A DNA stretch of 64,000 bases, taken from the NCBI GenBank assembly GCA_963704005.1, contig CAVPGJ010000001.1, positions 1-64,000 on the forward strand, in the 5' to 3' direction. This stretch comes from AC-32 sp963704005 (GTDB lineage Bacteria; Actinomycetota; Thermoleophilia; Gaiellales; Gaiellaceae). The position numbers were made by a program, and so were the translations under genes. This document shows positions 58,267 through 64,000 of the stretch, piece by piece; position 1 is the first letter of the stretch, and each line of letters starts with the position of its first letter. A model generated the notes under the pieces. The model saw nothing but the letters and a program-made list of their open reading frames with translations. It was not told where the DNA came from and searched no databases.

Positions 58267-60666
58267 CTAGAGAGCGGGCCACGCGGCCTCCTTGGTCAGG
58301 TCGAGCTCGGGGGCCTTCAGCTTCGCCGACTCGAGGATCTGGACGAGCTCGTCGCCGAACAGCTCGCGCTTCTCGACCAGCTCGTCGGCGATCTTCTCGA
58401 CCGCCTCCTTGTTCTGAAGGATGAACGCGTGCGCGGTCACGTACGCCTGGCCGAGCAGCTGCGCCGCGAAGGCGCGCTTGTCGCGGTCGTTCAGGACGCC
58501 GGCGAGCGGATCGTGGCCGAGGACGCCGCCGTCGCCGGTGCGGTTCATGATCTGCGTGCCGATCTGCTGCAGGCGCTGCGCGATCACATCCCGCCGCGCG
58601 TCGAGCGTCTTCTTGGTGGCGCGCCCGTTCGTGCTCGCGAGGTCGACCTGCTCCGGCGCCATGCCGCAGGCGCCGACCATCCAGGCCGCCCGGGCGGTCG
58701 CGCCCTGGACGTCGCCGCCGACCCCGGTCGAGTTCTCGCCGTAGAAGACGCGCTCGGCGGCCATCGCGCCAAGCGCCCAGACGAGCTGGGCCATCTCCTC
58801 CGAGCGCCAGGAGCTGAAGCGCTCCTCCTTCTCTCGCGCCTGGTGGTGGCCGAGCGCTGACCCGCGGCGCTTGATCGAGAGCCGGGTCGACTCGGCCCCC
58901 TGCATGTAGTGGTGGGCGGTCGCCGCGTGCCCCGCCTCGTGGATCGCGATCGCCCGCGTCTCCTTGGGTACGTACTCGGTGCCGATCGCGGTGCCGGACT
59001 CGACGGTCGTCATCGCCTCGACGATGTCCTGCCAGCCGAAGGCGAGCCGCCCGTCGTGGTGGGCGATCGTCAGCGCCATCGAGCAGACCTGCTCGATCAT
59101 CGCGGGGCTGTAGCCGTTCGTCACGCGGGCCAGCTCGTCGCGGCGCTTCTCGGTGTCGAGGTCCTCCTCGTGCGAGACCTTGGTCAGGTAGAGGTCGAAG
59201 ATGTCGAGCCGGTCGTTCTTGGTCGGCGTCCGGAACCAGACGTGGCGGCCCATTCGGCCCGGGCGGGTCAGAGCGGGATCGAGCACCTCCATCGGGACGT
59301 TGGTCGCGCCGACGAAGTAGATCTGGCTCGTGCCGGGCCTCGTGTGCGGCAGGCGCAGGCTCACGCCCTTGACCCGTCGCGGGACCACGTAGAGGGCGTC
59401 GAGCAGCGTGTTCATCCGGTTCGTGACCATGCGGCGGAAGAACGGCGGGTTGTCGATCCCGTCCATCACGACCAGGAGCTGGTTCAGCGCGAGGCCGCCA
59501 CCGCCGCCCATCATCCCCGGGAAGACTCCCTGGTTGACGATGCCGCGGCGCGTCGGCTCGGGTTTGCGTTCCGCGAAGACCCGCTCGCGCCAGGCCCGCG
59601 ACTCGAGGATCAGGTCCTCGCTGCCGGTGAGCGCGCCGTTGGGCCCGAAGAAGCAGAGGTCGTGGAGGCTCTGCGGCCTGGGGCTCATCGAGCCCGCCGC
59701 GCCTCCGAGCGACTGCCGCCGCGTGCCGACGGCGTCGATCTCATCGATGAAGATGATGCACTGGCCGCCCCACTTGCGCGCGAGCTTCTTGGCCTTGCGC
59801 GCCATGAAGCGGACGATGATCGCGTCCATGCCGATGAACGTCTGGGCGAAGCCCGAGCCGGGGATCGTGACGATCGGCGAGTTGAAGCCGGTCGCGATCG
59901 CCTTCGCGAGCATCGTCTTGCCCGTACCAGGGGCGCCGAGGAAGAGCAGCCCGCGCTCGCGCTTGCCGCCTGCCTGCTCGAACGCCTCGCCGGACTGCCA
60001 GAGGCTGACGACGCGCCGAACCTCCTCCTTCGCCTCGGCCTGGCCGCGGACGTCGTCGAGCTTGACGCCCCAGTCGGCGTCGCCGGGCTCGAAGCCGCGG
60101 ATCTGGCTGACGCCCATCGCCATCAGCGGGCCGAGGAGGATCGCGAAGTTGACCAGGAAGAACAACGGCAGGATCGCGATCGTCGTGTAGAAGGTCGGGT
60201 TGGTCAGGACCTTGTTCCAGAACCAGGTGATCAAGTTCTTCGCCGAGTCGATCACGCTGGTGTCGGCGAACCCGTGCTGCAGCACGTCGATGAAGTAGAC
60301 GACGAGCACGATGGCTGCGAAGAAGTAGAAGACCTTCGCCCAGAAGTGCCAGAACCAGACACGGCGGCGCGCGACGACGTCCTCCTCGCGTAGCTCCGGG
60401 CTGTCGATCCCGAACAGGCTCGGCCAGCGGATGAAGCGGTGGAAGATCAGGTCGAGCACGCCGCGGAAGGCGGCGATCGCGATCAGCGTTACGAGGAGCG
60501 CCCAGCCGAGCGGCCAGCCCTCGTGCTTGTGCAGGTAGACGAAGACTGCGGGCGAGGTGAGGACCGCGACCGCGGTCGCGGCTCGGCGCAGCCAGCGCCA
60601 CTGCGTGTTCAGCTCGCGCTGTTCGTCCGCGGAGAGCATCCCTCCGGCGACCAGGCCGGTGCTCAT
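58267..60666 (-). CDS. FtsH-like membrane AAA+ zinc protease with insertions
   Basis: 799 residues, about 150 longer than E. coli FtsH. Four N-terminal helices (VAVLTSPAVFVYL, WALLVTLIAIAAFRGVLDL, VFYFFAAIVLVVYFIDVL, TIAILPLFFLVNFAILLGPL) instead of two; AAA module with Walker A GAPGTGKT (244-251), Walker B IIFIDEIDAVG (304-314), then two inserts (about 320-390 and 405-447) before the second region of homology LTRPGRMGRHV (466-476). The protease domain has HEAGH at 576-580. It probably degrades membrane or misfolded proteins. Start ATG 60666. It is divergent from an M48 peptidase across 33 bases. Confidence 0.88.
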   Translation of the reverse strand: MSTGLVAGGMLSADEQRELNTQWRWLRRAATAVAVLTSPAVFVYLHKHEGWPLGWALLVTLIAIAAFRGVLDLIFHRFIRWPSLFGIDSPELREEDVVARRRVWFWHFWAKVFYFFAAIVLVVYFIDVLQHGFADTSVIDSAKNLITWFWNKVLTNPTFYTTIAILPLFFLVNFAILLGPLMAMGVSQIRGFEPGDADWGVKLDDVRGQAEAKEEVRRVVSLWQSGEAFEQAGGKRERGLLFLGAPGTGKTMLAKAIATGFNSPIVTIPGSGFAQTFIGMDAIIVRFMARKAKKLARKWGGQCIIFIDEIDAVGTRRQSLGGAAGSMSPRPQSLHDLCFFGPNGALTGSEDLILESRAWRERVFAERKPEPTRRGIVNQGVFPGMMGGGGGLALNQLLVVMDGIDNPPFFRRMVTNRMNTLLDALYVVPRRVKGVSLRLPHTRPGTSQIYFVGATNVPMEVLDPALTRPGRMGRHVWFRTPTKNDRLDIFDLYLTKVSHEEDLDTEKRRDELARVTNGYSPAMIEQVCSMALTIAHHDGRLAFGWQDIVEAMTTVESGTAIGTEYVPKETRAIAIHEAGHAATAHHYMQGAESTRLSIKRRGSALGHHQAREKEERFSSWRSEEMAQLVWALGAMAAERVFYGENSTGVGGDVQGATARAAWMVGACGMAPEQVDLASTNGRATKKTLDARRDVIAQRLQQIGTQIMNRTGDGGVLGHDPLAGVLNDRDKRAFAAQLLGQAYVTAHAFILQNKEAVEKIADELVEKRELFGDELVQILESAKLKAPELDLTKEAAWPAL

Positions 60667-60680
60667 CGTTTGAGTCTAGT

Positions 60681-60694
60681 TGGCACTAGTGTCA
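60681..60694. promoter_or_regulatory. Near-palindrome between divergent protease genes
   Basis: TGGCACTAGTGTCA is symmetrical at six of seven pairs and sits in the 33-base gap between the FtsH-like gene and the M48 peptidase. Its place allows control of both. It resembles inverted-repeat operators of heat-shock repressors only in general form. Confidence 0.4.
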
Positions 60695-60699
60695 GGTAC

Positions 60700-61827
60700 T
60701 TGGACGCAAATGTTTTGGATCTGTTTGCGGCGGATGAGATCGCGCGGGCGCGTGCGTACCACCGGCCGTTGTATCTGGCGCTGTTCCTGGACCTCGGGTT
60801 GCAGCTCGCCGTGCTCGTGGCGATCGCGTTCGGGCCGCCCGGCGACTGGCTCTGGGACGCGACCGGCGGGCCGTGGTGGGCGCGGACGCTCGAGCTGACC
60901 GCGCTCGTCGTGGCTGTCTCGGCGCTCGTGCGGCTGCCTCTCTCGTGCTGGCGGGGCTGGGTGCACGAGCGGCGATGGGAGCTCTCGACCCAGTCGCTCG
61001 GGGCCTGGTTCGGGGACATGGCCAAGGGACTGTCCCTGGGACTCGTCCTGACCGGGCTCGGCCTCGTCGCGCTCGTGGGCTCGGCTCGCGCCTGGCCGGG
61101 CTGGTGGCCCGCGGTGGCAGCTCCGGCCGCGGCGCTGCTCGCGCTCGTCCTCGGGCTGATCGCGCCGATCGTCTTCGAGCGGCTGTTCAACCGCTTCCGG
61201 CCGCTGCCGGACGCGGAGCTGGCGAGCGAGCTGCGCGAGCTGTCGGTGCGGGCGGGCGTGCCGGTGCGGACGATGCTCGTCTCGGATGCGAGCCGAAGGA
61301 CGCGCAAGCACAACGCCTACGTCTCGGGGCTCGGGCCGACGCGGCGGCTGGTCGTCTTCGACACGCTGCTCGCGGACATGCCGCGCGACGAGCTTCGAGT
61401 CGTGGTCGCCCACGAGCTGGGGCACCGGCGCTTCCGCCACGTTGCCGCCGGGACGGCGCTGGCGATGGCCGGGGCCGCCGCCGCGGTGCTGATCCTCTGG
61501 GGCCTGCTCTCCTGGCCGGAGCTCGTCTCGGCGGCGGGCGCCACCGGGGCCGGTGACCCGCGGGTCGTGCCGCTCGTCCTGTTCGTCCTGCTCGTGCTCG
61601 GGTTGCCGGCGCTGCCGTTCGAGACCTGGGTGTCCCGGCGCTGGGAGCGCGCCGCCGACCGGTTCGCACTGGCGCTGACCCGCGACGCGGGGGCGTTCGA
61701 GCGCGTCTTCCGGCGGCTGGCGCGGGCCAACCTCTCCGATCTCTACCCTCCGCGGCCCCTCTACCTGCTGCTGTTCACGCATCCGACGCCGCCCGAGCGG
61801 ATCGCGGCGGCCAGAATGGGGTCGTGA
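60700..61827 (+). CDS. M48-family membrane zinc metallopeptidase
   Basis: 375 residues from TTG 60700 (TTG 60715 is an alternative; no ATG or GTG is in frame). An N-terminal CAAX-protease-type half with helices (LYLALFLDLGLQLAVLVAIA, LVLTGLGLVALVGS, AAALLALVLGLIAPIVFERL, FNRFRPLPD), then NAYVSGLGPTRRLVVFDTLL, the zinc site VVVAHELGHRRFRHV, and the third-ligand helix ERAADRFALAL. This is the Ste24/HtpX group that processes or degrades membrane proteins. It is divergent from the FtsH-like protease, suggesting joint membrane quality control. Confidence 0.87.
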   Translation: MDANVLDLFAADEIARARAYHRPLYLALFLDLGLQLAVLVAIAFGPPGDWLWDATGGPWWARTLELTALVVAVSALVRLPLSCWRGWVHERRWELSTQSLGAWFGDMAKGLSLGLVLTGLGLVALVGSARAWPGWWPAVAAPAAALLALVLGLIAPIVFERLFNRFRPLPDAELASELRELSVRAGVPVRTMLVSDASRRTRKHNAYVSGLGPTRRLVVFDTLLADMPRDELRVVVAHELGHRRFRHVAAGTALAMAGAAAAVLILWGLLSWPELVSAAGATGAGDPRVVPLVLFVLLVLGLPALPFETWVSRRWERAADRFALALTRDAGAFERVFRRLARANLSDLYPPRPLYLLLFTHPTPPERIAAARMGS

Positions 61828-62741
61828 CGCACGTTCACGCCCATACCTCGGCGCGCGGGAGGCTGGCCGCCTCCCTGGCGCTGATCCTCGCGCTGATGGC
61901 CGGCGAGATCGCGTTCGGGCTCGTCGCCGGCTCCCTCGCGCTGCTCGCCGACGCGGCGCACATGCTCACCGACGCGGCGGCTCTCGGGCTCGCGCTCGCG
62001 GCGGCCTCGTTCGCGGGCAGGCCGGCGCAGGGGCGCTGGACGTTCGGCTTCCGCCGGCTCGAGATCCTCGCCGCGCACGTCAACGGGATCCTGCTCCTGG
62101 TGGTCGGGATCGGGATCGTCTTCGCGGCCGTGCGCCGGCTGGTCTCGCCGCCCGAGGTTCGCGGCGGGATCGTCCTCGCCGTCGCGCTCGCGGGGATCGC
62201 GGTCAACCTGGTCGCCGCTTCGCTCCTTGCGGGCCCGAGCCGCGGCAGCCTGAACATGCGCGGTGCCTTCCTGCACGTCACCACCGATCTCGCGGCTTTT
62301 GCCGGGACCGCCGTCGCGGGTGGGCTCGTGCTCGCGACCGGCTGGAACCGGGCCGACCCGGTCGCGAGCTTGCTCGTCGCCGCGCTGATCTTCTGGTCGA
62401 GCTTCACGCTGCTGCGGGAGTCGACGCGGATCCTGCTCGAGGTCGCGCCGGACGAGCCCGCCGAGATCGCGCGCGCGATGCTGGAGGTGCCGCAGGTCGC
62501 CGACGTCCACGACCTGCACGTCTGGACGGTCGGCAGCGGCTTCCCGTCGGTCTCCGCCCACGTCCTCGTCGAGCCGGGGGCGGATTGCCATGCGATCCGT
62601 CGCGAGCTCGCGGACCTGCTCGCCGAGCGCTACGGCCTCAACCACTCGACCCTCCAGGTCGAGCACGCCCACGCGGCGGCGGCATCCGACGCTTCGCTCC
62701 TCCCTCTCGTCTCGCCCCGAGGCGGAGACCGAGCCTCCTAG
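61824..62741 (+). CDS. Cation diffusion facilitator (CzcD-like) metal efflux protein
   Basis: 305 residues, GTG start overlapping the peptidase stop by four bases. Six helices; metal site in helix 2 (LLADAAHMLTDAAALGLALA, the HxxxD motif) and helix 5 (FLHVTTDLAAFAGTAVAGG, HxxxD with Thr); N-terminal His residues (THVHAHTS); cytoplasmic C-terminal domain (VADVHDLHVWTVGSGFPSVS, NHSTLQVEHAH). It exports Zn, Cd or Co using the proton gradient. The last residues (PLVSPRGGDRAS) are encoded inside the first copy of the downstream 91-bp repeat. Confidence 0.9.
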   Translation: MTHVHAHTSARGRLAASLALILALMAGEIAFGLVAGSLALLADAAHMLTDAAALGLALAAASFAGRPAQGRWTFGFRRLEILAAHVNGILLLVVGIGIVFAAVRRLVSPPEVRGGIVLAVALAGIAVNLVAASLLAGPSRGSLNMRGAFLHVTTDLAAFAGTAVAGGLVLATGWNRADPVASLLVAALIFWSSFTLLRESTRILLEVAPDEPAEIARAMLEVPQVADVHDLHVWTVGSGFPSVSAHVLVEPGADCHAIRRELADLLAERYGLNHSTLQVEHAHAAAASDASLLPLVSPRGGDRAS

Positions 62742-62974
62742 AACCCCACCGGGGTCTGACCCCGGGCCGGGCAGGGGTCAGACCCCGATTTTCCCTCTCG
62801 TCTCGCCCCGAGGCGGAGACCGAGCCTCCTAGAACCCCACCGGGGTCTGACCCCGGGCCGGGCAGGGGTCAGACCCCGATTTTCCCGCTCCTCTCCCCCG
62901 GGGCGGGCGCCGAGCCTCTTCGAACCCGTCCGGGGGTCTGACCCCGGGCCGGACAGGGGTCAGACCCCGATTCT
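62702..62974 (+). repeat. Three tandem 91-bp repeats, each a hairpin terminator
   Basis: Copies start at 62702, 62793 and 62884; the first two are nearly identical and the third more divergent. Each ends with a perfect inverted repeat, GGGGTCTGACCCC, a 10-base loop, then GGGGTCAGACCCC (arms 62751-62763/62774-62786 in copy 1; 62933-62945/62956-62968 in copy 3), followed by GATTTT or GATTCT. This is a 13-bp stem with a T run, an intrinsic terminator repeated three times between the CDF gene and the SDR gene. Confidence 0.85.
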
Positions 62975-63000
62975 CCGCAGGACGCTCTAAGCTCCGAGGC

Positions 63001-63732
63001 GTGGCGGGGCTCGAGGGCAAGACGGCCATCGTTACCGGCGCCTCGAGCGGGATCGGCGCTGCGATCGCCCGCGCGCTCGCCGGCGCCGGGGCTCGCGTGG
63101 CAGGCGGCGCGCGGCGCACCGACCGGCTCGAAACCGAGATCGCGCTCGAGCTCGACGTCACCGACCCGGCCAGCTGCGAGCGCTTCGTCGCCGGAGCCGT
63201 CCGGGAGCTCGGCGGTCTCGACATCCTCGTCAACAACGCCGGCCTCAGCCTCGGCCGCGACGCCTTCGACAAGAGCACCGAGGAGGACGAGGAGACCGTC
63301 CTCGAGACGAATGTCCACGGACTGATGCGGATGACGCGCCTCTGCCTGCCGCACATTCGAGACGGCGGGCACATCCTCAATCTCGGCTCGGTTGCCGGCC
63401 GGCAGGCCTACGAGAACGCGGCCGGCTACGTCGCCTCGAAGTTCGCGGTGCGCGGCTTCACGTACGCCCTGCGCGAGGACCTGCTCGGCCGCCCGATCCA
63501 CGTGACCACCGTCGACCCCGGCCTCGTCGAGTCGAACTTCTCGCGCGTCCGCTTCCGCGGCGACGAGGAGAAGGCGAAGGCCGTCTACGCGAACGTCGAG
63601 CCGCTCGCGCCCGAGGATGTCGCCGAGTGCGTGCTCTTCGCCCTCACGCGCCCGCCGCACGTCAACGTCGACGAGCTCGTCGTCAAGGCTCTGGCCCAGT
63701 CGAGCGCCGTCCGCATCGTCCGCAGCGAGTAA
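63001..63732 (+). CDS. Short-chain dehydrogenase/reductase
   Basis: 243 residues from a GTG. Classical SDR: TAIVTGASSGIGAAIARALA (cofactor), LELDVTDPASC, LDILVNNAGLSLGRDA, HILNLGSVAGRQ (catalytic Ser), YVASKFAVRGF (Tyr and Lys), VDPGLVESNFSRVRF. The YdfG-like ending (EDVAECVLFALTRPPHVNVD) suggests 3-hydroxy-acid or related dehydrogenase activity with NADP. It starts 26 bases after the terminator repeats, so it has its own promoter in or before them. Stop overlaps the next ATG (TAATG). Confidence 0.88.
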   Translation: MAGLEGKTAIVTGASSGIGAAIARALAGAGARVAGGARRTDRLETEIALELDVTDPASCERFVAGAVRELGGLDILVNNAGLSLGRDAFDKSTEEDEETVLETNVHGLMRMTRLCLPHIRDGGHILNLGSVAGRQAYENAAGYVASKFAVRGFTYALREDLLGRPIHVTTVDPGLVESNFSRVRFRGDEEKAKAVYANVEPLAPEDVAECVLFALTRPPHVNVDELVVKALAQSSAVRIVRSE

Positions 63733-64000
63733 TGGCACTCACGATCCTCGAGGGCTCGACCTTCTGCATCTGCGACGAGCGGGGCGACATCGACGGCCAG
63801 ACGCAGGGCCTCTTTGCCGACGACACGCGCTTCCTCTCGCTGCTGCGGCTGACCGTGAACGGCGAGAAGCCGCTGCTGCTCTCGTCCGGGAAGGTCGACT
63901 ACTTCTCCGCCGCGTTCTTTCTCCGGAACCCGATCGCGGGCGGCCTGCCGCAGGACACCGTCTCGATCACGCGCGAGCGGTTCGTCGGCGACGGCATGCA
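63732..64000 (+). CDS. Glycogen debranching-type amylo-alpha-1,6-glucosidase, N-terminus only
   Basis: 89 residues before the window ends: LTILEGSTFCICDERGDIDG, TQGLFADDTRFLSLLRLTVN and GEKPLLLSSGKVDYFSAAFF. This is the N-terminal beta-sandwich (GDE_N_bis type) that precedes a glucosidase (alpha/alpha-barrel) domain in actinobacterial debranching-like enzymes. Its ATG overlaps the SDR stop by one base. The catalytic part lies beyond the window. Confidence 0.82.
   Translation, partial: MALTILEGSTFCICDERGDIDGQTQGLFADDTRFLSLLRLTVNGEKPLLLSSGKVDYFSAAFFLRNPIAGGLPQDTVSITRERFVGDGM

Noticed and set aside
62702..62974. CRISPR-like or satellite array
   Set aside because: The 91-bp unit is continuous with no variable spacers and contains a terminator hairpin.

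Overview
The window is about 68-70% GC and reads as environmental (soil or sediment metagenome) DNA, apparently from more than one source. From roughly 20.6 kb to the right end, gene content points to an actinobacterium of the Thermoleophilia type (Gaiellales/Solirubrobacterales): short overlapping genes, GTG/TTG starts, an actinobacterial-style RpoD-family sigma factor, and an NADPH/ferredoxin-pyruvate oxidoreductase operon. The left 20 kb looks instead like a diderm (myxobacterial, binatotan or similar): an alternative complex III/caa3-oxidase operon, a BON-domain periplasmic protein, and an outer-membrane polysaccharide export lipoprotein (Wza) with glycosyltransferases. The two parts meet at an internally deleted IS21-type element at about 19.9-20.6 kb, so the scaffold may be chimeric. 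This taxonomic reading is inference.

Layout. 1-10.7 kb (minus strand): actABCDEF, a small conserved protein, a SCO1-type copper chaperone, coxB with a fused cytochrome c domain, and the start of coxA; nearly every gene is broken by single-base indels, although start/stop overlaps are intact. 10.9-13.8 kb: a secreted SGNH esterase, a DUF1328 membrane peptide and a four-BON-domain protein. 14.6-19.8 kb: an exopolysaccharide cluster (wza, a wzz N-terminus joined to an O-antigen-ligase-like gene, three family-2 glycosyltransferases). 20.7-24.4 kb: a large secreted fibronectin-III/beta-helix protein. 24.8-29.6 kb: a nucleotidyltransferase-like gene, a membrane protein, a polyprenyl-phosphate sugar transferase and a Gfo/Idh oxidoreductase, again with indels.

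The most interesting region is 29.6-38.1 kb: a lasso-peptide-type (RiPP) cluster with an ABC exporter pair, two precursor genes, two asparagine-synthetase-like cyclases (one without its amidotransferase domain), one RRE protein (B1), one transglutaminase-like leader peptidase (B2), two HprK-like kinases and a LuxR-type regulator with a degenerate receiver. Precursor 1 has the residue layout of a class III lasso peptide (Gly1, Cys6, Asp9, C-terminal Cys). Precursor 2 has a classic leader but no acidic residue at core positions 7-9, so it does not fit the standard ring chemistry.

38.1-64 kb is clean, ordinary chromosome: DEAD-box helicase, GreA-like factor, cupin, transketolase; a 2.6-kb segment bounded by a 33-bp tRNA-Lys direct repeat and carrying a flavodoxin-like oxidoreductase and a duplicated C_GCAxxG_C_C protein; a gltD-like/nifJ/dihydroorotate-dehydrogenase-like operon; the sigma factor; tRNA-Glu and tRNA-Val; a VapBC pair; an ATP-grasp protein, a metallophosphoesterase, an FtsH-like protease with insertions divergent from an M48 peptidase and a CDF transporter, a triple tandem terminator repeat, an SDR, and the start of a glycogen-debranching-type glucosidase.
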